DNA from: Acanthosepion pharaonis
Lineage: Eukaryota; Mollusca; Cephalopoda; Sepiida; Sepiidae
Reading direction: 5' to 3'
Length of the DNA: 64,000 bases
NCBI GenBank assembly: GCA_903632075.3
Contig: CAHIKZ030000386.1
Coordinates: 264,001 to 328,000 of the forward strand
Shown in pieces: positions 1 through 64,000 of this stretch (its first letter is position 1; every line of letters starts with the position of its first letter). A program made the position numbers and the translations under genes. Under the pieces are notes generated by a model. That model was given only the letters and a program-made list of their open reading frames with translations, did no database searches and was not told the origin of the DNA.

Positions 1-605
1 TTCATAATTTTTGTATCTGCTAAATGGAAGTGCCAAAAAATTAGAGATGGTTACCTAATATGTAATGCCTTTCTCCATTTGAATAATTGCAACTCCATGA
101 TGTGACATGGAGTCTAATGTACTGGAGTTGTCAATATATACCTTATCCAAGCAAGGAATTTAGTGATATCTGCAACATATTTCATAAATACTCAATGGAG
201 TTTAAATTTGGTAAGTATAGGGTCAAAGTATCTGAAACCTGTTTTATATCAGCTGTGTATGATAGGGGAAGGATAGTTCAATTGTCTTGCTGGATTAAAG
301 TCTCATCACCAGGAAACACGGTGAATATAAAGGAATGTAAATGATTTGTACCAAGATTTGTATATATCACACTTGCCAATACACTATTGTTTCATTAATG
401 ATCTTTGTGAACTCCAACTGTTCCACTACAAACTAATGACAACACTCTGCTGACAGGTTGGATTCATAGCCTCATGTCGTCTCCTCTACACATGAACTAA
501 AGCACCTGCTTCATAGAGCAGAAAATGTGACACATCTGACATTGTACAATAGCCATTTTCTTGAACATTAATATTTTTAATTTTAAATGTTGAAGAAGTG
601 GGCAT
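1..605. other. Unassigned AT-rich sequence
   Basis: I see no exon with family similarity, no RNA gene and no clear repeat here. A reading frame of 85 codons (87-344) has no recognisable domain or splice context and is probably chance. Confidence 0.5.
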
Positions 606-609
606 GGTT

Positions 610-905
610 AAGCAGAATTGACAAAATTTTCATTAACAAAAAGAGGAAGAAGAAAAGGGCAAAATAATATGAGATAAAGTGAAGCAACTATAAAACAGTA
701 ACAATGTAAAAAATTCACAAAATAGAAATATTGTTCACATGCAAAAGAGATATAGTGAAATCATTACGACCTTTTGACTTCAAGTCAAGAAAGAATAAAT
801 GGGGGGGTAAGACTGAGAATTGTTCATTTTCATTAGCTAGGAAGAAATCCCAGCATGCATCTAGGATTTGTCTATAAATTTGGGCAGGTGGTGTTAGCTG
901 TTACT
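610..905 (+). repeat. Dispersed repeat, unclassified family X (copy 1)
   Basis: It shares, in the same orientation, a series of short blocks with 41865-42180: AGGGCAAAATAATAT-like, CTTCTGACTTCAAG-like and a block with CAGCATGCAT followed by TCTATAAATT. Block order and spacing are the same. The class is unknown. Confidence 0.55.
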
Positions 906-1034
906 GTCCAACAGTAAAATTGATAAATTTTTGTTTTTTTAGTCTGATTTAATAATTGTATTTCATTAAATATACTGAAATTTTGTTTGATAGTTAACTT
1001 GAAGCTATTACTTGTAAGCATTAACCATGATATA

Positions 1035-1036
1035 TT

Positions 1037-1104
<68 letters not shown>

Positions 1105-1121
1105 CTTTTTTTTTTTTTTTT
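1035..1121 (+). repeat. Poly-T tract
   Basis: Almost uninterrupted T with a few C, including a run of 49 T (1056-1104). It could be the poly-A tail of an antisense retroelement or simple slippage. Confidence 0.9.
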
Positions 1122-2260
1122 AATAAGCTTTCTTTTCTCTATGGGAGCTCTAATAAACAATAATTCTTTTACCTCTCTTGTGTTGCTGTTTTAATCATAT
1201 GAGGAATACACTATGGTAGTTCTAACAATAAACTTTTACTAAACCTTCAATAACTTTTTTATATGGCAGTCTTTTAGGTAATAACATTTTTGCTGATCCT
1301 GTTTTAATTACCTGTCTTTTTTATTGCTAATAACTTTAATTACCTAAACACATTTCTGTACAATTCTAATTTATAGTAAGCATATTGTAAAACTAACAAA
1401 CTCTACTATATAATGAGTTACTAACTCCATCTGATAGCAAATCTGGGAGGCCCTATGTAAGTAAAGAGAAGAAGGAACTTTTATGGCTGTCTAAATCATA
1501 ATGATTTGATTTCTGTATGTCTGTGTATTTATTTCTGTAAGATAAAAAAACAGCACATGGTAGTACAATTTGTCTTAGAACAATACCATTAACGTGTTCT
1601 AACTTGGAGAATAAAACATTTTCTAGTCTAACCAGGATACTTGTTCAAAGTATTTTTTTTAATTAAATGTTCCTCTCAAAAAAGGTTTGTCAAGGGGGAT
1701 AAGTCATGTTTTATTAACTGCTAATTGAATAATTACATATTTGCAATAAGCAGATAGATATACTTGACATGTGTGCAGTTTCTCTATTAGCCATAGAGGT
1801 ATATTAGTGACAATACTTTAATAATTAGTAATAAGTTGAGCTTAGAGATAATTAGCATTTGTAAATAATTCTATAAATGGAAAGTGACTTGACCTTTACC
1901 AGAGGCTGCCAAAGGTGGCATTTAAGTGACTTAAATGAATAATTTTGTAATTGGAACAGACAATTCTTTTATCCAAGTTAAAGTTGAATTGGAATATTCA
2001 TGTCAGTATTTTGATAATTAGTTTCAGGTAAATATTAATTATAATTCAGAATTAAAATCTTGTTTAACTCCTTGAAAATACTTAGTATAGACAATGAACA
2101 TGTATTTGTGCTACTTCTTATAAAATCACCATTTGTGTGCAAATTGCCAGCATTTTTATTTAAAAAAATAAAATAATTCTTTTTTGCTGTGTATTTAATC
2201 TCCAGTTCATAAAAGGATTATGGAAACTATTACACACAGTTATCTTTTATTATTTATTTT
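1122..2260. other. Unassigned intronic AT-rich sequence
   Basis: No exon, RNA gene or repeat that I can name. Codon-like structure is absent in both strands. Confidence 0.5.
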
Positions 2261-2261
2261 T

Positions 2262-3010
2262 TTTACCATTTCACCTCAATCAAGGCAATAAAGCCACTAA
2301 AACGTGAAGGGTTATTAAGTGTTAGAAAATATGAGAAAGAAAAAAAAGCACTATCAAGGAGAGAGAACATTAGACGAACAAAGATTAAGACATTAGGTAA
2401 CAATTGACATTACATTTAAATTTTTGAAAAGCAATGTTGACTGGGAACAATAAGCCTGAAGAGAGCTCTACAAGCAGTTTGTGTGAGAGAAGAAACTGTT
2501 AACATAGAACTTGCAGTTACATCTAGCCATTTCAATTGTAAAATGATGAGACCTTACTACCAATCTAGTACTGCTCTTAAATTCATAAAGACTAGGTACT
2601 ATAGGGAAAAGTTTATCAGAACAGTTACCATGAAAGCATTTATGGAAAAGTTACTGGGAAGCTACATTATGGTGGTGGGAAAGTGACTGAAGGTGAGAGG
2701 TCAGTACCACTAAAATTTTAGATTCTTTTTTTGGATTTTATCAAGAACCTTTAAATATATAGCAGAAGCACCAAACTAAATGTGGCAGCTATATTCAATG
2801 TATGGATGAATGGTAGGCTTATAAATATGTAAAAGAGATTCTGGTGAGAAAAATTGTCTAACATTACAGAGAGAATCAACTTGCTTAGCTGCAATCTTAG
2901 CAATTGATTTGATATAATCTTTGCATTTCATGTCAGCGTAAATTATTAGTCTGAGAAATCACTCTACTGGAGGTTAGCATCAGCCATGCTGATAGAAGAT
3001 AAAAAGTTTT
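2262..3010 (-). mobile_element. LINE-A fragment (3' end, non-LTR retrotransposon)
   Basis: On the minus strand it reads CFHGNCSDKLFPIVPSLYEF, followed by TRLVVRSHHFTIEMARCN and KFYVNSFF, with frameshifts. The same peptide pattern occurs at 4703-5165 and 16317-17065. Its 3' untranslated end (2265-2320) contains the CACTAAAACGTGAAGGG-like block shared by the other copies. It is the C-terminal part of a reverse-transcriptase polyprotein of a Jockey/CR1-like LINE. Dead copy. Confidence 0.75.
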
Positions 3011-3640
3011 TTTGGACAATCTACTATATTTGCTGGTATATAAGACATACTAGGATTTGTCCCAAATGTTTTGGGACTTTGAAAAGTGATCAATCTGTTA
3101 AGCTACTGAGGATTTGGCATGGTTCCTTTCACATTTCTGTCCAAATCAACTAAACAAGAAATACATTTATTTTTCCATGAATCTCTTTCTTTGAGGAAAC
3201 CATTTTGTGTAATAAATTCTGAATTTTAACAAGCAATAATTAGTGGGAGGAAAACCTAGTGGTTTTATGGGTATTTGATTTTCTTAGAGTGTGCAAGTCA
3301 TTACATAGACGAAATGTTATAAAAATGGTATTGTTCTGTTGTGAAATGTTTAGAAAAAAAAATTAAGGATTAAACAGAACTTTTAAAGTTTAAATAATAG
3401 TATCATTTTTAATAGATACTGTCTGTTTTGATCAATAAACCACTAAGTATGATGAATTTTTATACCAGAAATTGAACTCTAATCAATCATCAAAAGTTCT
3501 ACTAATTGAATTACAGCCTTGGAATAGCTTTTGAAAATGATTTATTGATTCATTTTCTTAAAACATGAATTTATTATTTACATTTAGATTAATGTCCTTA
3601 TCTGTTTTTATGGGCATAATGTTTCATCCATTGTATCCTC
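3010..3640. other. Unassigned intronic sequence
   Basis: AT-rich, no gene or named repeat seen. Confidence 0.45.
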
Positions 3641-3644
3641 TGGC

Positions 3645-3920
3645 CTCATGCAGGTGTCTGTTGAGCAAGGTAACCTTCAAAGAATTTTGAACTGAACCCT
3701 TTATTTAAGCTACAGGGGTAGATTGTTCTCATTCCACTGTCCATGTCTTGGGATATTTTGTCATGCTCTTATTTAATACTGCTCAGTTATCACTCATCCT
3801 GTTTCCACTGAGTCTAAGTCTGTACTACATGACACCTGAAGAAGGCCAGGTTTCAGAACTTTTAACTTAAGATGGGGATAGTCTGAATGTAAATAATGAT
3901 AACTGCTCATCCCAAAAATG
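3645..3920 (+). repeat. Foldback-family fragment (family F1)
   Basis: It contains GGTAGATTGTTCTCATTCCA and, near the right end, CACCTGAAGAAGGCCAG. Both blocks recur at 33065-33175, 45820-46262 and 57210-57300. It is related to the complete inverted-repeat element at 45820-46262. Confidence 0.6.
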
Positions 3921-3922
3921 TG

Positions 3923-3923
3923 G

Positions 3924-3981
<58 letters not shown>
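3923..3981. repeat. (CA)n(TA)n microsatellite
   Basis: A short CA run passes into about 25 TA units. It sits directly at the right end of a foldback-family fragment. Confidence 0.95.
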
Positions 3982-3986
<5 letters not shown>

Positions 3987-4128
3987 TTTTTTTTGCAGCC
4001 AAAATTGCTGGTTCTTTTTCTGTAGTACATTGGTGAGAAAGCATTTTAGGCAGTTTTGTTTTTTGTTTTTTTTGTTATAAAGTGCTCCATATCAAAAGGT
4101 AAAGATAGAGTATTAATAGAATTAATGT

Positions 4129-4667
4129 GGAGAAACTTATCACTTAACTGAGTGCTGTTGGATCAGTCATGCTGACTTCAAAGTTTTGTGAGCACATTGC
4201 AGTAATGCTTTCACTCATCAGGGCTGTTGTCTTCTCTGCTGCTACTTCTCAATTTTGTTGTATTTATATATAGTTTGGTATAAACACCCATTAAGTGAAA
4301 AATCACGCACCCATACAAAGATATAAAATTACACCAAACCATACTTAAATATGATAAAATTAAGAGAAAATAAGACCTTTCTCATCTCTTGTTCACCTCT
4401 CTTTCTCTGAGTAGAAAGAACCAACATGAGTCTATGCCATAGGGCAGAGCCTCATCTGTGGAGGTAAACAGCTGCCTGAGCCATGTACGCACTTGGAAAA
4501 CCCATGTTAAAAAACGGCCTTGTGCCACATCTTGCCTTATGGGCTGGTCTCAGTTAAATACCAAGAAGACAACAGCCCTGATGAGTTAAAGCATTACTGC
4601 AATGTGCTCACAAACTTTAAAGTCAGCATGATTGAACTAACAGCATTCAGTAAAGTGGTGAGTTTCT

Positions 4668-4669
<2 letters not shown>
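4129..4669. mobile_element. Foldback element with ~105-bp inverted arms (family F2)
   Basis: The left arm 4129-4234 and right arm 4565-4669 are reverse complements with roughly 90% identity. Both contain TGTGAGCACATTGCAGTAAT and CATCAGGGCTGTTGTCTTC, seen in opposite orientation. A spacer of about 330 bp has no coding capacity. The right arm is followed at once by a (CA)16 run. No transposase is seen, so this is a non-autonomous foldback or long-TIR element. Confidence 0.85.

Positions 4670-4700
<31 letters not shown>
4669..4700. repeat. (CA)16 microsatellite
   Basis: Perfect CA repeat abutting the right arm of the foldback element. Confidence 0.97.
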
Positions 4701-4702
<2 letters not shown>

Positions 4703-4704
<2 letters not shown>

Positions 4705-5165
4705 ATCCCCCCTCCCCCAAAGCAAGGTGATAATATCATTAAGATACAAGGGGTTATTGGGACTGAAAGAGAATGAGAAGACTTAAAGACAATAAAAGAA
4801 TAGTTCAGGAAGACAGGAGATTGCAATTGATGTTGCATTTAAATTTTTGAAGATTGTTGGTGGCAGGTAAGCAAGAAACCAGACAAGAGTTCCTCAGGTA
4901 AGAAGTACAAGAAAAGAGACTATTACAATAGAACATATGGTTACAGCTAGCTATTTTACCAGTAAAATTATGAAACCTAGTTGCATGCGTAACTTCATGC
5001 AGTTGAGATACCAAGAAGGAGAGCTCATTAAAACAACTGCCCTAAAAATATTTATAGAAAAGACAGTGGGAAGCCATATTATGGCAGTGGGGAAAATGAC
5101 TGAAGTCGATATGCCAGGTGAGGACCAATAACATTTCAGACCCTCTGGATTTTGATCATACATAT
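4703..5165 (-). mobile_element. LINE-A fragment (3' end)
   Basis: The minus strand reads LVSQLHEVTHATRFHNFTGK, then IASCNHMFYCNSLF, colinear with the LINE-A copy at 16445-16765. The 3' end has the CATTAAGATACAAGGGGTTA block. Truncated and frameshifted. Confidence 0.75.
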
Positions 5166-5672
5166 GAAGTATTACTTGGTAATTATATATTAAGAATACA
5201 GTAATATTTTTGCTTTTAATTATTTCTTCCTTTTAAGAAAATGTCTGATAGACTTTAAAATAATATTTAAGAGTTTGCATGTGTTTGTATATTTTCTTCA
5301 CTTTAGATTTACAAACTCTGTTGCTTAGAATGACAATGTTGCATGAAATTCCAACCTTCAAGTATGGTAGCCCATACTGCAATAATCCTGAATCTGCTTT
5401 CTGCCTTTGAATTTCTTTATACTATTCATTTCTTGCTTTAGCTGTTTACTTTTTATTTATTTATTTATTTCAATTTATTTTCTCATAGAACAGTGATAAT
5501 GACTTAAAAATAGTGTGTTCATTAGCTTTAGGGTAGTGTGTTGATTCTCTTTGATGTCTCCTCATGTTCCTTGTCTGATTTTGTTTTCCTGTTTTTGTGT
5601 GCATTTTGACACTTTTTGTTGCACGCCACTTGAATTTTTGCATGTCACCTCCCGTGTTCTATATATACACAG
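5165..5672. other. Intron end before first visible Hook exon
   Basis: AT-rich. It holds a short TTTA repeat near 5455-5470. Nothing else is supported. Confidence 0.5.
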
Positions 5673-59355
<53,683 letters not shown>

Positions 59356-59439
59356 GTAAGTGAAACTTTAATCACTAAGTAATAAGTTAGTATTTAGTAG
59401 TAGTACAATATACCAATGTAATTTTAAGTCTTTTTACTG

Positions 59440-60205
59440 CTTATTATTAAAATTCACCCAATACAAGACTCAAGAGCTGCTGTTAAAATAGTAATGATGA
59501 ATAAAGTCTGTGATATGAATGGAAGGGAAGGTTTATGTTTTACAATAATGTTCACCCTGTACAAAAATGGGGGATATTCGAGGTAGAGCGTTGCTGTGTA
59601 AGAGGCATAATTTATGCAGGTATGTGAGGAAGATAACGGTTAATCTTAGACTTGAACAGGTTAGATTGTAGTGATTGGGGAAGCATCTTCTTGGGAGTCA
59701 GTTCCACAGAGCAGCAATTTGTAGAAAGAAGCTGATCGAGTAGAACCTGCATTTCACCAAAGGAATACAAAGCGAATGAGGTGGGGTTCACTACAATATT
59801 TGTGGCATGGTGGGTCTTAGGTGAGAAAGTAATTCTGGTGGTACTAAGGAATGTAGTTCATCTGAGCATTTCCATGGAAATAGCGATAAATCAGTGTGAG
59901 GCTTATGACATTTTGTCTCTGGAAAAGGGGTTGTAGGGTGGAAAATAACTTGTCACTCACAAGGACCCAAAGACTCTTTTGAACTCTAGTGAGACAGAAA
60001 AGTGAAGACTGGGTAGATCCTGCTTGTATATAGCAGCAGTACTCCATTTTGGGCCTGATCTGACTCTTGTAAAGGTTAGCAGGTGGACTCAGGTCCTTAC
60101 TGGAGCATTACAGGGATCTGACCATTTTTCCAGCATCTTTAAAAATGGATTGTATATACAAGTTCCACTTTAGGTCTGGGTTGAACTTAAGTCCCAATGA
60201 TAGCT
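59440..60205 (-). mobile_element. LINE-A copy, C-terminal part
   Basis: The minus strand 59844-60047 reads MEYCCYIQAGSTQSSLFCLT, then RVQKSLWVLVSDKLFSTLQP and IYRYFHGNAQMNYIP. The MEYCCxIxAG box followed by LDRVQKR is typical of the region after the reverse-transcriptase domain in Jockey/CR1-like elements. Confidence 0.82.
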
Positions 60206-61270
60206 AAAAGGAGAAAACATCCATTAATCCTGATTGGTAATAATTCTGGGTCTGATAGTAGCAAGTGAAGATTATAAGGTTTATAAATAACAATTGATGC
60301 TTGACTTGAAATGTTATGGTTAAAGAGCTGAGTACTTGCATGGGAATTCATTCCACAAAGTGGCAATTCTTGGGGAAAAATTGTTTTAGTAGAACTTTTT
60401 TTTATATTGAGAACATAGTGGAAATGAAAGTGATTTGACTCTGGAGAAGACAAGGCATGTCTGAGCTGTAAAAGTCTGAACTGTTGGTACTAAAGAATGG
60501 GGCTCATTTTAATATTTGCCGTGGAAATAGTTATAGAGTAATGATGTTTCATCTGTGGGAAGAGGCTGTAGAGTGGCAAATAAGCTCCCCCCCACCTCTA
60601 CAAGACTGCATAAATGATTTTGAACTCTATCAAGTCTAAAACGTGGGGATTAAGCAGTTCCAACAATGCTCTAATTTTGGTCTAATCTAACTCTTGTAAA
60701 GATAAAGTATAGCAAAAGTCAAGTATTTCTTGCCAGCCATTTTTCAGCATCTTTAGCAATGGATTGTATTTAAAGTTCCACTTGAGATCTGGAGTTAAAC
60801 CAAATAAACATTCAAAACAAGGAACCTCATCGAGAAAGAACCATTCATCATGACGAGAGAGAATTTGGTGTCTGGACAGTGATGATGAAATGAAACTAGC
60901 TTGGTTTTTGAGGTATCGAAAGTTATAAGTCAGTTATTTTCCCATTGAGCTGTTAGAACTTGATCAGAGGAGAGATCAGCTGCAAGGATTTGAACATGTT
61001 GATTTTTGTAAGTATGTGGCATCATTTGCATAGGTGTTTACTAATGATCTTAGACAGATTGTTAATAAAAAGCAGGAAGAGGTTAGGACTGAGGATAGAG
61101 GCTTGGGAGATGCCTGTATTGATCTTTTGAGCTTCAGGAGGCTTGCCATTCACAGTGACCATCCTCTTCCAGAAATGCCATAGCTGGAGAGTCTGTCTCA
61201 CAATCGACTGTGGCATACATTGTCAAAAGCGTTTGAGATATCTTAAGCAATTGCTTAAAAATTGATGGTT
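60205..61270 (-). mobile_element. LINE-A copy with reverse transcriptase block
   Basis: The minus strand 61022-61216 reads VTVNGKPPEAQKINTGISQA then SILSPNLFLLFINNL, matching the G(V/I)PQGS-xLSPxLFLLFINDL box of non-LTR reverse transcriptases. A shifted frame just downstream reads YANDATY where YADD is expected, so the first catalytic Asp is Asn. A second set of the C-terminal blocks (60290-60780) repeats those of the neighbouring copy. Confidence 0.82.
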
Positions 61271-61612
61271 GTGTGCCTTTTTTAAAACTAATTAACTAGC
61301 TCAATTCAGCCCAGAAGTACTTTCTCTTCCTGAAGGGTTTATTATATATTCAATAATAATAACAATATTAACCTATAACTGCATAGTTACCATAAAATTT
61401 GAGATCTTTTGTCTAATCTACCATGCTGGCTAATGGTAATTTTAGGGCTGGCATTTGTTAAATTTTAACTTGCTCTCTAAAAAATTGGATACAATACACT
61501 AATGGTATAATTAGATTCAGTATCCTAGCTTAGTAGGAATCAGTCAAACCAAAGAATGCATGAAACTTACTATTTATCAAATCCAGAGGGTGGTCCAAAT
61601 TCTTTGGCCTAC

Positions 61613-61613
61613 A

Positions 61614-61672
<59 letters not shown>
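61613..61672. repeat. (TG)n(TA)n microsatellite
   Basis: TG run passing into TA run. A related TA/CA run lies at 61793-61828. Confidence 0.95.
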
Positions 61673-61676
<4 letters not shown>

Positions 61677-61793
61677 TTTTTTATAAAAAAAAATTATATC
61701 TGCTCTACTTTGTATTGAGCACTCTTTTAAGAATAGTAATTGTTGGTTATTGGAATTCATTCCGTATATACCAATTATATACTTGTGTATATG

Positions 61794-61828
<35 letters not shown>

Positions 61829-61829
61829 T

Positions 61830-62930
61830 TAACAAGCAAATGTAGATCAAATAGGAAACATTTATCAATCTAAGATGTTTGACTTTTATTAAAGCTTCAT
61901 CAGAGATTGAGAGAAAACAGGCAAAAAGACAGAATTCTGGTATTTTCAATTCTGTATGGTTCAATTCTCACTGGTCAGTCATGTGCATTATAACCATAGA
62001 TTATTCTATATGTATGAAAGTTTGTGAAAATTCTAATATGTCTAAGCAGGCATTGGATGAAAATTCATATTTGTAATTGTGTATGTGTGTCTGTCTAGTT
62101 GGAGAAGTTCTAATGTTTTCACTTTTGTATGATCAGTCAACATAGTGTGGTGGTATTCTATTCATCTAGGCTGTTTTTATGTACATACTGTCTGTATTAG
62201 ATAGAGATAAGTGAGATTCTTTAAGAATGGAATCAAAAAAGGATGGCAATGTAATGTTTTTGATGTGTGTTTAGAGTTGGTAATAATGTTATTATTAAGC
62301 TTTGAATAAACATCATCATGGCTACAGACAGAACCCGATTTAACCTATGTGGTGGTAGTGGACCCAGATCAATGAGTGTGCGTACACGTCTACATATATT
62401 TGTGTATGTGTGATTGAATGTGTGCATGTCTGATGGCATGGACAGCTGATCTTAAAAACATCAAGACCACCCCATCCTGTTCTTTGTTAAGATCACATTG
62501 CTACATATGTAACATTAGTCTTGACACTGCAATAGAATGGCAATTATGTATATATGTGTACTCAAACACATAGATGTATATCTGCACGTAACCTCAGATT
62601 ATTTATATGGGTGTGTTTGTATGAACTGAAATGCATACAATTGTATGTATGTGTGTCTATGTATGTGAGTGTGTCATCCCAAACAAACATAGAAGAAAAT
62701 TCTCCCCTCCACCACACACAAGTAATCAAACAAATAAGCATAAATAGATTTGATTTTTAAAAAATAAACCAGTTTGTCTGATGATCACAAAAGCGTGAAA
62801 CCTGTGGTTACAAACTACTATCCATGCAACTGAATATGTTAGCTCTATCATGGATATTGAGCACTTTCCACTAACTACTACTACTACACACACACACACA
62901 CACACACATAATGGGATATTTTATATCAAG
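61830..62930. other. Unassigned intronic sequence
   Basis: Rich in TG/CA and in TATGTGTG-like words. (CA)n at about 62886-62909. No exon matching the Hook C-terminus was found. Confidence 0.4.
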
Positions 62931-62939
62931 AACAATATT

Positions 62940-63157
62940 TTGGAAATTGTATGACAAAGTAGAGAAAAGTTTACTTGTGAGAATTTTTTTTATTTAACCA
63001 AAAAAAGACTTTAAATGAATTTAGATAGATATATAAAAACAAATTCTAAAATCCCCAATACCCCTCGTTCGTGCACATGTGTAGTCATACCAGCATAAAT
63101 TTATTCTGAAGTCCTGAAGGATGAAACAAGTAAACTTTTACCCTTTGTCATACAATT

Positions 63158-63162
<5 letters not shown>
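62940..63162. mobile_element. Foldback element, family F4
   Basis: Arms 62940-63018 and 63095-63162 are inverted (AATTGTATGACAAAGTAGAG on one, CCCTTTGTCATACAATTTA on the other). The right arm is followed by a TA run (63164-63191). Confidence 0.8.
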
Positions 63163-63194
<32 letters not shown>

Positions 63195-63199
63195 TTTAA

Positions 63200-64000
63200 T
63201 AAAAAACAGACCACGTTAAGATTCCATGTAATAAGCTATTTCACCATAACCCCTTTAACAGGGTTCTGGATCATCAGACTTTACTTCCAAAAGCTAAAAT
63301 GAAAAAGAATTTACGTTTTTGACGGACCTCATCAAGTATACATAAAATTAACGAAGTGAGGTGGGAGAGAGGATATGAGTGTGTCATATGTATCATTTCA
63401 ATTACCTATTTTTAACTCCAGTGTGTCGGCTAGACGTTGCTCAAATTTAACGCGTCTCGTCTCTAGATATAGATGGCTAAGGGGTGATGGAGAAGACCGA
63501 CATTAAAGGAAGAAGCTACAACAGCCCCAATCAATTACATTCCATGACAGGTTTCATTCAAATTCTTAGACGATGTTAATTTGCGTTACTTTCACATGCA
63601 TATTTGAGAGGTTAAGGTTTGATAAATATCTAAATGTCTAAACAATCTCTGAAGAAATTAATTTGAAATTCGGTGGAGTTTTGGGTATTTTCTATGAAAC
63701 AGTCGATTGGAAAAATTCATAGACAGAACATTGAAAGAGTAATCCATTTTATATTTAGTAATCTTTTTTATTCTACTAAAACTTTTATCTTATTGCTTGT
63801 TAGGTTGACATCTATTCGTTTGATTTTTGTTCATTAAGTAAACTCGTGATTGTTTTTATTTACCCAATTATCAACAGTTATTCCCATTTAAATAATTTTA
63901 TCATCAATAATGGGGTAGTATATTTCAATCTAAATTAAAATACCAATTTAAACTTTACCTTCATGCTATTTAAAATTCACTTCCAATTGGAGAATATTAG
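63200..64000. other. Unassigned sequence with more CpG
   Basis: 63310-63620 has many CpG (TTACGTTTTTGACGG, GTCGGCTAGACG, AACGCGTCTCGTC, GACCGAC) compared with most of the window. No frame of note. It may be a young repeat whose other copies lie outside. Confidence 0.4.

Noticed and set aside
63259..63300. Possible last Hook exon after TTTAACAG, reading GSGSSDFTSKS
   Set aside because: No similarity to the Hook C-terminus and a quick stop. The Hook segment expected after AWYN (GMTLHKK-like) is absent.

Overview
This is animal nuclear DNA. It is AT-rich, with one gene split into short exons by introns of several kilobases, and the introns are full of SINE, LINE, mariner and foldback repeats and of long (TA)n and (CA)n microsatellites. 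The repeat content and the gene sequence suggest a mollusc, most likely an octopus-like coleoid cephalopod. That assignment is an inference, because no species marker was seen.

The only protein-coding gene I can support is a Hook-family gene (dynein/endosome adaptor, vertebrate HOOK1/2/3 homologue) on the + strand. Fourteen exons between 5673 and 59355 join without a frame break into 525 codons. They cover the linker after the N-terminal Hook domain, nearly all of the coiled coil, and the start of the conserved C-terminal region. The N-terminal Hook-domain exons lie upstream of base 1 (or were missed), and the last exon or exons lie beyond 64000. One intron (24242-25969) appears to use a GC-AG splice pair.

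Layout. 1-5672: intron with antisense LINE fragments and a foldback element. 5763-14181: foldback, a dead mariner (8432-9722), hairpins, a 29-bp minisatellite, tRNA- and 5S-derived SINEs. 14266-19418: LINE, a short TIR element and a 1.2-kb pure pyrimidine tract. 19514-24161: SINEs, including a second 5S-derived copy. 24242-25969: GC-AG intron filled by a 26-bp minisatellite. 26035-34821: short introns, then SINE/LINE/mariner debris and a third 5S SINE. 34987-38796: pyrimidine tract, a Stowaway-like TIR element, a LINE reverse transcriptase fragment. 38955-53008: foldbacks, LINE pieces, microsatellites and a transposase fragment. 53316-64000: a second mariner relic, T-rich DNA, two LINE copies in tandem, a foldback and an unassigned CpG-bearing end.

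The most interesting structure is in the repeats: a composite SINE with a 5S rRNA-derived head joined to a tRNA-like part; a tRNA SINE whose tail resembles the 3' end of a LINE reading frame seen in the same window; many long inverted repeats bordered by microsatellites; and a strong sense-strand bias of pyrimidine and poly-T tracts through the gene.
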